Origin: Adiantum capillus-veneris
Lineage: Eukaryota > Streptophyta > Polypodiopsida > Polypodiales > Pteridaceae
Assembly (NCBI GenBank): GCA_014529385.2
Contig: CM043956.1
Span: forward strand, 84,867,721 to 84,931,720
Length of the DNA stretch: 64,000 nucleotides
Direction of reading: 5' to 3'
Numbering within the stretch: the first letter of the stretch is position 1; every line of letters starts with the position of its first letter. A program made the position numbers and the translations under genes. Shown here one piece after another: positions 24,064 through 34,909 of this stretch. Under the pieces are notes generated by a model that made no database searches, was not told the DNA's origin, and saw only the letters and a program-made list of their open reading frames with translations.

Positions 24064-25090
24064 CCATAATTGAAGGAAGTCGTATTCAAAATTTGTTTCC
24101 AATTCTTTCCCCTTCTTGTCTTTGCTTTGCTCCAGCAAAGAGTGATAATATGTGACCTTGGAAAATATATTTTTGAAAACTTAGTTAAAGCAAATCTGAA
24201 GGGTAGCAACCGCCACAAGACGTACATGAACTCTGGCCGAATGTTGACCAAAATTGCCTACCAGACAGTCAACATGATTCATCAGTTACCACCTGCCCAA
24301 CCAAGGAAAACATTTATGGTAGTGAAGCAATAGAGTCTGATGTGGAGTTCAACAGTGAGATCAAGCGAAGGAATAGGGACACTCCATCATAATTCCAATC
24401 CACAATAGAGGATGAATAGGAAGATGATATCAAAATTCCCTTGGTCAAGGAAAAGAGAAAAATCAACTGAGCAAATACCAAAGACAAAAACCCAAAGATC
24501 CATTGAAGAAGCCCACTGGTTGCGGGAGGAGAGGTTAAAGAAAATGGCTGAAGAAAAAACAAAATTTGATGAAGCGTGCACATATACAAAAGAAAAAGAT
24601 GATTTGGAGCTCAATAAGAAGTTGGAAAAGAGAAAAGCATAGCAGGTGGACAAATTTAAGCAATATTATAGAAGGAGGAAATCAATTGAAGAGGTAAAGA
24701 TCGCCGTCACATTTTTCCTCACATCCCTAAAGTCCTTAAAAGGAAATCCAAGCAACGAGTAGAGGAGGAATCAAAGAAACCAAGAGTGGAAGATTTAGAG
24801 TCTCCAGTGGACTCCCCCCAAGGGCCATGACACAACATAAGAAGAACCGCTAAGGGAGGAAGGTGTTGTTGGCAACCAACAAGACACTCAGAATGAATTA
24901 GAGCAACAACTCTCACCAAAGTCAGAAACACCATCTCCTACCCAAGAAAACAACGAAGACAGTGAAAACAAAGCAGAAGATAAAGAGCAAGCTCAATCAG
25001 AGGAAAAAGACTTTGGAAAAATTAATCAACACCACACAAAAGAAAGAGAGCAAGACAATGCACGAGATCAACAACAAATTTCAAATATTT
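24064..25090 (+). pseudogene. Possible gag-like or plant-transposon protein remnant
   Basis: A frame with ICDLGKYIFENLVKANLKG and SGRMLTKIAYQTVNMI (about 24140-24280) is followed by a lysine/glutamate-rich, coiled-coil-like stretch (EEAHWLREERLKKMAEEK, about 24505-24560) and a Gln/Glu-rich tail. The arrangement recalls the putative plant transposon proteins of non-autonomous LTR elements. This is a weak resemblance from memory. Several stops interrupt it. Confidence 0.3.
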
Positions 25091-25472
25091 CAATGCCAAC
25101 TTGACCACCTTAGAAATAGTATAGGTTGATGTATTCATAATGTTGAAAAGAATCTCCACAAGTCTAGATGCAGTGACAGACGCTTCACTGACATCTCCTC
25201 TTCATCGGAGTACTCATGGCACGAGTGAGCATAGCCTCACACATGGTTACACGGATCCAGGCTGATGCACGTGCGTGGCCGTCTGTAGAGAAAGCCTCAA
25301 CTTTGCTCAAGGATTTCAAATTACCTAGCTTTTGGATAATTAAAGGAAATAGAGAGGAACAAAGATTTTGTAAACGTGTTTCTAGAAAAGTGGCTGGATA
25401 TTAATGCACTACAAAAGTAACCTAGTTGTGTGCAGCCCGTAGAGGCTAGTTTCCTATTGACTGGCAATGCGT

Positions 25473-27466
25473 TGTTGAGAAATTTGCGGTCTTGCCAGGA
25501 AAGCACCGGGCTTATGGCTGTGAGAGTTTGTGAGATAACTCAACAAAAACTATATGAAGGAGTTAAACCATAGATGCCATGAAGACTAGGGTTTGGAAAG
25601 AAGTGCAATCAAAGAAGACCCACTCTTTCTCTATTTCACTCACACACACAAAGAAAGAACACAAAAGAGAATGTCAAAACAACACAAAGATGAAAACATC
25701 AAGGCTATGGTCATATCGTATCATGGGTAGTATGAAAGGGTTAATAGATGAGTTAATGGCATTCAATATTGGCTGACAAATAGGCTATGAATTGTTCTTT
25801 GGAATTGTAGTTTTGTGCTTACCATAATATATATATATTGTCTGGTGATTGGGATTAATTGTGTGTACAAATCCTCTTGGTTCATAGCAAGATAACTACG
25901 TTTACATCAAAAGAAACATTATAGTCTATGAGAGGTAGTATGATGGGATCCGGTGATAGAAGTATTTCATTGAGAGTTTTTGGGCCAAAGAGAAACACTG
26001 TACGTTGTTGAAAGTGTATTTTACGACTAATCCATATGTTAATTCTAATAGATCGTACAGAGTGAAAGCGATAGAAATTATCATCATGTGGATTATTCAT
26101 CTAGGATAGTATGTGAGAAATGTAGATATGAGAGAAGTGAAGAGATGAGAAGTTTCCCTTCCAAGCCCTATTCTTGCCCGTAGGCAATAAGAATACTACG
26201 GAGAGAGATGTACCTATAGCAAAGAGAACCTAGAATTTGTAGAGAGGATGAATTACTAGGAGTGAGCGAGATAGGTTTGGTTAAGGAGATGAGATTAGAG
26301 ATGAAAAAGAAAACAACAAGAAATCAAGAAATCAAGAAAACATCAATGTAGAACACATCTTACTTGACAAACCCTTCGGCACCATTATTGATGGAGAGAG
26401 AAGAAGAGGGGAGAATTCAACTTTGATTGATACGTCAAGTCCACGACCTTCTTTGATTAAAGTTGATCTTCCAAGGATAGCATGCACGAATGGCTAGTCT
26501 TCCTCTAGGAGAAAGTGTAGGCTTAGGCTTATGTTAATGGCTAAGTACAATTTGGCATTACTACTCCCTCCCTCATGAATTCCTCTCATCAATGGCTTGA
26601 ATGCTTGAGTTCTTTTCAAGGAAGAAGGGGTCCCCTTTTATAGGTGAAGAGAACCCCCAAGCGTTTACACAAGAAGAGAAGAGCCAGTGTGAATAGGAAT
26701 TGGAAAAGTTGGAAATGAGCTGTCCCTGCATGATTTGTGCAGACTGTGGTCTAGTATTTTGATCATATCTCCTCAACCGTGGCTTCAAATAAAAAAGTAA
26801 AAATATGGGTAGAAAATTCAGCTCATTAGCTATGAATTTCATTTTAAAATTGTTTTCCAATTTGGATTGGAACCTTGTGTTTAAAAATCGTCAAAATAGG
26901 GTCCAGTTCTGGCAGCAAAAGTCTTCCTGTGGACCCCTTACCCTAGACTTTCATTTGATTCCAAAGGACACCTCATGCCATATGAAAGCATGACATTTCT
27001 CCTTGACAATGTTTTGTAATCATGCTTGCAATAATGCATTAAAATAAGTGTATCTTTGAAATCATGCCACCTAGTGTCCCACTAGGATTTGATTCCCTCC
27101 TAGTAGCTATTTAAAAATAAATATAAGAAAAATATAAAAAATACATAGAATATATATATATTGGAGTTTACCCTAAATATAAGATTTAACTAGGGTGTGA
27201 GATGATAATGAGATAGTAGAAATAAAGAATCAATGCTTTTTGCCCCAAGTTAAAGAGGCGGAGCTATTGATGCTTTTCCCATAGTATTTTCTGATGGTAA
27301 AGTAAGAATAGGTTACCCTTGAGAAAAATAATAGGATGAGATAGAAGGCTTATATTATACTTAAATATGCATATTTACATTATAGGAAAGATAATTATGT
27401 ATCTAAAAAGTTACAAGATAACTCTTGTAGAATGCATTCCCACTATGTACGTGTCACAGCACGACA
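25473..27466 (-). repeat. Left LTR (3' LTR) of the large element; contains the empty site of element A
   Basis: It matches the right LTR over its full length with scattered substitutions. At 25941-25972 it reads through the site (ggtgatagaagtatttcat) that is split by CACTA element A in the right LTR. A minus-strand TATA box (CTATAAAAGGGG) lies at 26633-26644. Confidence 0.9.
26633..26644 (-). promoter_or_regulatory. TATA box of the large element's LTR
   Basis: The minus strand reads CTATAAAAGGGG. The same box, slightly changed, recurs in the right LTR near 52158-52170 and in the truncated copy near 12449. Confidence 0.6.
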
Positions 27467-27480
27467 TCCACCCCCTCTAA
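27467..27480 (-). other. Polypurine tract of the large element
   Basis: The minus strand reads AGAGGGGGTGGA immediately before the LTR start TGTCG. This is the expected place for plus-strand priming. Confidence 0.7.
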
Positions 27481-27792
27481 ACCTGCACAGCCCCGGCATG
27501 TGCCAACCTCATGGTAACTTGTGAAAGCAATTGTATCCCCTGTCATCCTATGACCTCCTCGAGGATCATATGGGTAACCCAAAAACTTGTATTGTACTAA
27601 GCATTGAGATTCTCCGCATCTTTAAATTCCTCTCGGATCAGAAGGAATTGTTATATACATCTGTCTCCAAAACATCTGTAACAAATCTCCATTATGCACA
27701 AAATATTCATGACGAAGAGACATAAGTGCCTCATCCTCCTCTTCAAAAAACACTTCCAGGCTTCCTGTAATATACTCGAAAGATTTTTGAAA

Positions 27793-28710
27793 CTACACTT
27801 CAATTTTCTCACCAACCTCTAAATCCATATGTACCTCTTTCGCATAGAAGTCTGAATCTGCATCTTCATTCTCAAAAGAATCCTCTAGATAGCCTTTCTC
27901 AACATCGAGAGAAACCTCAGAAATATGCATGGTAAACCCCTCATCAATTCTCTCACCTTTTATCAAATACCTCTCCAACTTTACATCATAAAACTTTGCA
28001 TACCTCTCAATTATGGTGTCTAATTCCCTTTCCAAATCATCCTGGTATGTATGCTCCCGGTCACTTGTAACCGATTTCTCAGAAACCTCCTTGGAGTTAG
28101 TCTCTGACACAATATCTTCACCCCTTCTTCCTTTTTGACCCATCCCTAAATTATCTTCAACTGAATCATGACTCCACTCATCTAGGGAGAACCCTTCTTC
28201 ATTACATGACTCTGGTGTCAGCATAGAGCTAGCATCCTCTTCTTGCTTCAAGGCATCACCATGTATACCCTTCCTATCCGTAGCAGATAGATGCTCACAA
28301 ACTTTCTTGCAATTTATACCCTGTGACACAAGACCTAAATCCCTTTTATGCCTTAGATATTGTTTGCATACCTGCAGGCAACCGAAATTCTTAGAACCCT
28401 GTATAGTAGGCACTTTATGGCAAGCATCTTTATTTGCATCTTCACACAGATCAGAAATATCACCCCAATCACATACCATAACCGAAGAGGTTTCTTGCTC
28501 TTCCACTCTATCCTCTGATGTCACTTCAATCTGTATAGCATTCCCAAACACTTCTCTATCTTTGATTTGTGAATCTTGAAGATTCATAGCTTCATCCGCA
28601 GAACCCCAATCCTCATGCAGAGAATCTGCATCTGTCATTCCTTCCTCTACCATAGAATTGTGAAAGCTTGCTACATCTAGCTCTAAATAAGGCACAATTT
28701 CATGAGTCAT
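27793..28710 (-). CDS. Acidic ORF of the large LTR element, downstream part
   Basis: An open frame of 305 codons, rich in Asp and Glu, beginning MTHEIVPYLELDVASFHNSM. It has no cysteine knuckle, protease or polymerase motif. It lies on the same strand as, and downstream of, the gag-like ORF at 28992-29807. The 280 bases between them contain several stops, so both may descend from one longer protein. It could be a structural or regulatory protein of the retrotransposon. No function can be given. Confidence 0.5.
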   Translation of the reverse strand: MTHEIVPYLELDVASFHNSMVEEGMTDADSLHEDWGSADEAMNLQDSQIKDREVFGNAIQIEVTSEDRVEEQETSSVMVCDWGDISDLCEDANKDACHKVPTIQGSKNFGCLQVCKQYLRHKRDLGLVSQGINCKKVCEHLSATDRKGIHGDALKQEEDASSMLTPESCNEEGFSLDEWSHDSVEDNLGMGQKGRRGEDIVSETNSKEVSEKSVTSDREHTYQDDLERELDTIIERYAKFYDVKLERYLIKGERIDEGFTMHISEVSLDVEKGYLEDSFENEDADSDFYAKEVHMDLEVGEKIEV

Positions 28711-28991
28711 CTACATCACATCTACTACCCAATATATACAAGACATACATATTACTCTGTCAATGCACTCCTCTTCTTCCACCTCATCTAGCTGAGGTAC
28801 TTCACAATCGCAATGCTACTAGTAGAGCTATACTCACAAAGGAAGATATTTTCAGTCACCCCCTCTAAAATAGCACTTTCGCAGCTATGCATATCCATTT
28901 GGGTAGTACCACATGCATCAAACTCACATAGGAAAGCATTGATAATGACTTCTTCATCCTGGTATATGTCTTCAACATAGGCATCTTGCTC

Positions 28992-29807
28992 TTATAAACT
29001 TGGTAAAAGTTTCTGGATCTGCTCAAAAGTAGATTGTAGCACATCACTAATATAGCCGTCTTCCACCTGTTTTCCCTTCACATCCTCTATCAAAACCATA
29101 GCATCCTCATCCTTGTATATACACTCATGTGCATCTTCAAGCGAATCAAAAGGAGCGTCCAAATCATCTATCATAGCCGATGAGTTTGCATCATCCTCTA
29201 AGTCGCTTTGAATGGTTTCAGGCACTTGGGTAGCATCATGAGAGTCATTATCTTGAGATACGAAGGTTACAAGACCCAAACGTGCATAAATAGCTTCCAC
29301 TATGTCTGCTTCATTTGTATACAATAAATTTTCATCTTGCAAAAGATATGCATCTATTACTGCTTGTAAATTAGCCTGTATGGATGTGTTGACACTTGCA
29401 TGGCTTACACGAGACACCAACTCTAGCTGGTCACATCCACTTCCACTCTTCTCCATCTCTTGGTCTTGATGTTCCAAGCATACATGTGTTATAGCTATAG
29501 AAAACTCACCCCAGTTGCTTGCATATACACTTGCATAGTCTTGAACTTGGTTCTTGAAATCATCACTCACAAGTTCAACAAATGTTGCAATCATCCGAGC
29601 TTCTGGAATTGCTTGAAGCCTCATCTCTGTCACATAGCACTCAAGATATCCTTCGGGATCATAGCCTTCGAATATATTAAGCTCATTATATACGGATTGC
29701 CTAGCGCTTTCAATCGCTTTTTGAATCCGGTCTTCTTCTTCAAGCCATTTGCATCTATCTACAAGCTCTTTCATTTCAGCATATAGCTGCTCCACTTTGC
29801 TAGCCAT
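28992..29807 (-). CDS. Gag-like ORF of the large LTR element
   Basis: 271 codons starting MASKVEQLYAEMKELVDRC just inside the 5' LTR. A charged coiled-coil start (residues about 1-40) is followed by NELNIFEGYDPEGYLECYV, with IPEARMIATFVELVSDDF and NWGEFSIA further on. This pattern is that of plant retrotransposon gag: an F-G-DP start, an IPE-type helix and W..F. The second half is acidic and unlike gag. No zinc knuckle is seen. It ends at a TAA followed by further open stretches, which suggests truncation. Likely role: capsid-like protein of a non-autonomous element. Confidence 0.55.
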   Translation of the reverse strand: MASKVEQLYAEMKELVDRCKWLEEEDRIQKAIESARQSVYNELNIFEGYDPEGYLECYVTEMRLQAIPEARMIATFVELVSDDFKNQVQDYASVYASNWGEFSIAITHVCLEHQDQEMEKSGSGCDQLELVSRVSHASVNTSIQANLQAVIDAYLLQDENLLYTNEADIVEAIYARLGLVTFVSQDNDSHDATQVPETIQSDLEDDANSSAMIDDLDAPFDSLEDAHECIYKDEDAMVLIEDVKGKQVEDGYISDVLQSTFEQIQKLLPSL

Positions 29808-29837
29808 CTTTATGTACTCTCACCCCGGCTTGTTCGC

Positions 29838-29856
29838 GTCAGGTTCACCGAAAATA
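29838..29856 (-). other. Possible primer-binding site of the large element
   Basis: Just behind the 5' LTR end the minus strand reads TCGGTGAACCTGACGCGAAC (29832-29851 region). It has the GGTGAAC phrase of some plant Ty3 primer sites but starts CGG instead of TGG. Confidence 0.35.
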
Positions 29857-30344
29857 TGTCGAGAAATTTGCGGTCTTGCCAGGAAAGCACCGGGCTTATG
29901 GCTGTGAGAGTTTGTGAGAGAACTCAACAAAAACTATATGAAGGCGTTAAACCATAGATGCCATGAAGATTAGGGTTTGGAAAGAAGTGCAATCAAAGAA
30001 GACCCACTCTTTCTCTCTTGCACTCACACACACAAAGAAAGAACACAAAAGAGAATGTCAAAACAACACAAAGATGAAAACATCAAGGCTATGGTCATAT
30101 CGTATCATGGGTAGTATGAAAGGGTTAATAGATGAGTTAATGGAATTCAATCTTAGCTGACCAAATAGGCTACGAATTGTTCTTTGGAATAGTAGTTTTG
30201 TGCTTACCATAATATATATATTTTGTCTGGTGATTGGGATTAATTGTGTGTACAAATCCTCTTGGTTCATAGCAAGATAACTACGTTTACATCAAAAGAA
30301 AAATTATAGTCTATGAGAGGTAGTATGATGGGATCCGGTTATAG
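29857..30344 (-). repeat. Right LTR (5' LTR) of the large element, first part
   Basis: Collinear with 25473-25950 and cut at the TAG target of CACTA element A. It resumes at 51451. Confidence 0.9.
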
Positions 30345-30600
30345 CACTACAAGAGGTTGTGTGCTCTTGTGACGCTGTTAGCGACGGAAGTACACTGGGT
30401 TTTTATAACCCCAGACGTCGCTAAAACCGTCGCTAATAGCGTCGCTATAGGCGTTGCTATATGCGTCGCTATAAGCGTCGCTATATAGAGACGCTCATAG
30501 CGACGGTCATAGCGACGTTTACACAGAAGTCTATAGCGACGCTCATAGCGACGCTACAGAGCCATAAATAGCGACGCCCGAGAGAATTTTTTTTTGGTGA
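30345..30600. repeat. Left terminal and subterminal repeats of element A
   Basis: After the terminal CACTACAAGAGGTT come about a dozen direct and inverted copies of CGTCGCTAT/ATAGCGACG. Such motifs are where the element-encoded DNA-binding protein is known to bind in other CACTA families. Confidence 0.9.
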
Positions 30601-30957
30601 TAGGGCATTGAATGCCCTGCCACCCATCAACCAAATTGTACTTGATTCACTTTTTTAAAAAAGTGCAAGGGTAGATAATAGACCCAAGAAAGTCACCCAC
30701 AAGACGCATTGTTTGCAAAATTGACAAGCATAAAATTGAGAATTGTACACATCATAGGCAAAATGAATTGATTGGCAAATGTAATAATGACAATTGTACA
30801 ACATCATAGGCATAAAGAATTGATTGGCAAAATGAACTGCGGTGACAAATGTAATAATATACATGGTTCAAAAAGACGTATAAAATCCGTCTCATGATAC
30901 ATAAGCTATGAGAAACCCTAAACTAATGCTATCTAGCTACGGCTAAACTGACGTCAT

Positions 30958-32267
30958 CTAGTCAGACGTCTCATCGCGTCCAAGCGGCGTATCTATCGGA
31001 TTCTGCAAAAAAAGACAATAAGACAGCTTTCATTAAGTGTAAACATATAACGACATTTATAAAACAATACAAAAAATAGAAAAGAGTAAACCCTAATACT
31101 AACCATGCCGCTGCGAGAACTGAGAATGTCCATCAGGGCGTTTAAGCCCTTCCTGCCTGCGTACTCGCGCTCGTACGGTGTGGGATCACGTCCTGTCATC
31201 GACCACTGTCAAAACATACAAATAATTCATTATGTTAGAATTAAAAAACTCATAAACCCTAAACTATCGAACATAAAGAGCAATGCGAAAACACTTACAA
31301 AATCGGCCTCAAATGATGCCCATCCACCGCTCCCTAAGTGGTGCGAGCTCCTTGCCTCTACTCGCGCTCTGGCTGCATCCTTTTGTTGCTTCCATTTGTC
31401 AGGATTCTCCCGCGTTGCTTTCTTCGCATTCTTCCAATCTTCTTTGGCCAGCCAATCTGGCCTGTTTGACCTATGCTTGATTGCTTTTTGCACTTCGGAA
31501 CGCTTGTGTTTGTAGTATTCGCGCATTCGAATCTTCATCAGGTCTTCATTGAAGCGCTAATCCCGTGTTGGAACGGGAGACTCATCATGAAGTATGCTGA
31601 TGACTCAGTTTTTTAAATCACTTGGTACTTCACTCCATTTGTTTAGTATGTAGTGTCTAAATAGCTGAGAGCAAAGACCACGCATGCGCGAGATCACCTT
31701 CTTGCCGTCATCATCCATGATGATGCCACCGCTGATGTCGACGGAGTAAGGCAAGCCCTCTGGCCGGTGATGCGTGAACCTGGGTGTCCCGGCAGGGGTC
31801 TCTAGCGGCGTGTCGATGGGGGTACGGACGTCAGGTGTCTCCACCGGCGTCTGGGCGCCGAAGCGAGGAGTGTCGAGTGGGGTGGCTCCCGGCGGAGTAG
31901 GTAGAGGTGTGTAGCTTCTAGGAACAGTCAGCCGTGCAAAACCTGGCGTAGATGGCGATGCTGTGGCTGGTGTGGGGGCGGGCAAAGAAGGGGAGGGTAA
32001 AGAGCCTCGTCGAACACGAGGCGGTGTGGAGGCATCGGTGGCGGAATCCCCACAACAACCGCCACCGCCACCACTAGAGCGCCGGTGTCTAGACGAGTGT
32101 GACGCTCGTCTCGTCGACGCCGAAGCTTCAGAGCGCGCCGAATGCTCCGAAAGAGAGGGAGATGTGGATGGTGTAGGAACGCGCGATGATGCGCCAGAGC
32201 GATGACGCTCCACGTACCACTGTCTCTGCTGCGGTGACAAAGAAGAAAGAAACTCCTCATCATCCAT
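30958..32267 (-). pseudogene. Second CACTA gene of element A, three exons, with stops
   Basis: Exons at 32267-31299, 31205-31104 and 31002-30958 have exactly the lengths of the intact copy in B (969, 102 and 45 bases). The frame is broken by TGA at 31607-31605 (an AGA codon in B) and TAG at 31559-31557 (CAG in B). The N-terminal half is Ser/Pro/Thr-rich; the C-terminal half matches the plant En/Spm-type transposase family. A GT-AG intron also seems to end just before the ATG (tttaatgcag|GT). It would not give a full protein. Confidence 0.85.
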
Positions 32268-32699
32268 ACCTGCATTAAACACACGAATATTTAAACTTAA
32301 TATTGAATGAATAGAGTAGACAATGACGCAAAGACCATTAAATACAATGACGCAATGAATTGAGTGATAGAAGAGGCAAGTCGAAAACTCAGAATTTTCA
32401 ATCAAAAGATGTGAGCACGAGTAGAAAAGAGTGTTATACACCATGGAAGGTACTTAGAGAGCTAGAGCTTTTACAACACGGAGCAAAATTGTTCAAATAC
32501 AATATTTGTGGCTTTAAGAGATCTCTCTCTCATCCTCGCATAACTCAGCATAACTTCCTATATCAATATAGAGCTCTCCGTTTAAACACATATCCTCTGT
32601 TTCATTTTGTAGCTCCTCTGCATGCACCCCATATAGAGTAGTAGCATCTTGATGCTCGTCTGGCACCACCGCAGCGGCTTCTGATTGAGCATCTTCTCT

Positions 32700-32970
32700 C
32701 ACTACAAGAGGTTGTGTGCTCTTGTGACGCTGTTAGCGACGGAAATACACTGGGTTTTTATAACCCCCGGCGTCGCTAAAACCGTCGCTAACAGCGACGC
32801 TACGAGAGCGTCTCTATAGGCGTCGCTATATGCGTCGCTATATAGCGACGCTCATAGCGACGCCTATAGCGACGCTTATAGCGACGCTCTCACAGAAGAG
32901 TATAGCGACGCATATAGCGACGCTACAGAGCCATAAATAGCGACGCTTATAGCGACGCCTGAGAGAATAT
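32700..32970. repeat. Left terminal and subterminal repeats of element B
   Basis: TIR CACTACAAGAGGTT, then many CGTCGCTAT/ATAGCGACG motifs in both orientations up to about 32965. Confidence 0.9.
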
Positions 32971-33323
32971 TTTTTTGGTGGCAGGGCATTGAATGCCCTG
33001 CCACCCATCAACCATATTGTACTTGATTCAGTTTTTAAAAAAAGTGCAAAAGTAGATAATAGACCCAAAATAGTCACCCACAAGACGCATTGTTTGCAAA
33101 ATTGACAATTGTACACATCATAGGCAAACTGAATTGATTGGCAAATGTAATAATGACAATTGTACAACATCATAGGCATAAAGAATTGATTGGCAAAAGG
33201 AATTGCGGTGACAAATGTAATAATATACATGGTTCAAAAAGACGTATAAAATCCGTCTCATGATACATAAGCTACGAGAAACCCTAAACTAATGCTATCT
33301 AGCTACGGCTAAAGTGACGTCGT

Positions 33324-34637
33324 CTAATCAGACGTCTCATCGCGTCCAAGCGGCGTATCTGTCGGATTCTGCAAAAAAAGACAATAAGACAGTTTTCAGT
33401 AAATATAAACATATAACGACATTTATAAAACAATACAAAAAATAAAAAAGAGTAAACCCTAATACTAACCATGCCGCCGCGAGAACTGAGAATGTCCATC
33501 AGGGCGTTTAAGCCCTTCTTGCCTGCGTACTCGCGCTCGTACGGTGTGGGATCACGTCCTGTCATCGACCACTGTCAAAACATACAAAGATTTCATTATG
33601 TTAGAACTAAAAAACTCATAAACCCTAAACTATCGAACATGCATAAAGAGCAATGTGAAAAGACTTACAAAATCGGCCTCAAATGATGCCCATCCACCGC
33701 TCCCCAAGTGGTGCGAGCTCCCTGCCTCTACTCGCGCTCTAGCTGCATCCTTTTGTTGCTTCCACTTGTCGGGATTCTCGCGCGCTGCTTTCTTCGCATT
33801 CTTCCAATCTTCTTTGGCCAGCCAATCTGGCCTATTCCACCCATTCTTGATTGCTTTTTGCACTTCGGAACGCTTGTGTTTGCAGTATTCGCGCATTCGA
33901 ATCTTCATCAGGTCTTCATTGAAGCGCTGATCCCGTGTTGGAACGGGAAACTCATCATGAAGTATGCTGATGACTCTGTTTTTTAAATCACTTGGTACTT
34001 CACTCCATTTGTTTAGTATATAGTGTCTAAACAGCTGAGAGCAAAGACCACGCATGCGCGAGATCACCTTCTTGCCGTCATCATCCATGATGATGCCACC
34101 GCTGATGTCGACGGAGTAAGGCAAGCCCTCTGGCCGGTGATGCGTGAACCTGGGTGTCCCGGCAGGGGTCTCTAGCGGCGTGTCGATGGGGGTACGGACG
34201 TCAGGTGTCTCCACCGGCGTCTGGGCGCCGAAGCGAGGAGTGTCGAGTGGGGTGGCTCCCGGCGGAGTAGGTAGAGGTGTGTAGCTTCTAGGAACAGTCA
34301 GCCGTGCAAAACCTGGCGTAGATGGCGATGCTGTGGCTGGTGTGGGGGCGGGCAAAGAAGGGGAGGGTAAAGAGCCTCGTCGAACACGAGGCGGTGTGGA
34401 GGCATCGGTGGCGGAATCCCCACAACAACCGCCACCGCCACCACTAGAGCGCCGGTGTCTAGACGAGTGTGACGCTCGTCTCGTCGACGCCGAAGCTTCA
34501 GAGCGCGCCGAATGCTCCGAAAGAGAGGGAGATGTGGATGGTGTAGGAACGCGCGATGATGCGCCAGAGCGATGACGCTCCACGTACCACTGTCTCTGCT
34601 GCGGTGACAAAGAAGAAAGAAACTCCTCATCATCCAT
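33324..34637 (-). CDS. Second CACTA protein of element B, intact, 371 aa
   Basis: Three exons, all joined in phase 0: 34637-33669 (323 codons), 33571-33470 (34 codons) and 33368-33324 (14 codons plus TAG). Donors are GTAAGT and GTTAGT; acceptors are GACAG and TTGCAG. The start MDDEEFLSSLSPQQRQW follows a likely 5'-UTR intron acceptor. Residues about 25-150 are Ser/Pro/Thr/Arg-rich and disordered. Residues about 180-320 match the plant Ptta/En/Spm-type transposase family (LCSQLFRHYILNKWSEVP, RPDWLAKEDWKNAKK). In such elements this protein is thought to bind subterminal motifs and help transposition. It is the only intact copy of the three here. Confidence 0.9.
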
Positions 34638-34909
34638 ACCTGCATTAAACACACGAATATTTAAACTTAATATTGAATGAATAGAGTAGACAATGACGCA
34701 AAGACCATTAAATACAATGACGTAATGACGCATATAAATACAATGACGCAATGAATCGAGTGATAAAAGAGGCAAGTCGAAAACTCAGAATTTTCAATCA
34801 AAAGATGTGAGCGCGAGTAGAAAAGAGCGTTATACACCATGGAAGCTACTTAGAGAGCCAGAGCTTTTACAGCACGGAGCAAAATTGTTCAAATACAATA
34901 TTTGTGGCC

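Noticed and set aside
31963-32205. + strand frames opposite the second CACTA genes (also 34333-34575, 42855-43037)
   Set aside because: They are antisense shadows of the Ser/Pro-rich coding region and of gag.
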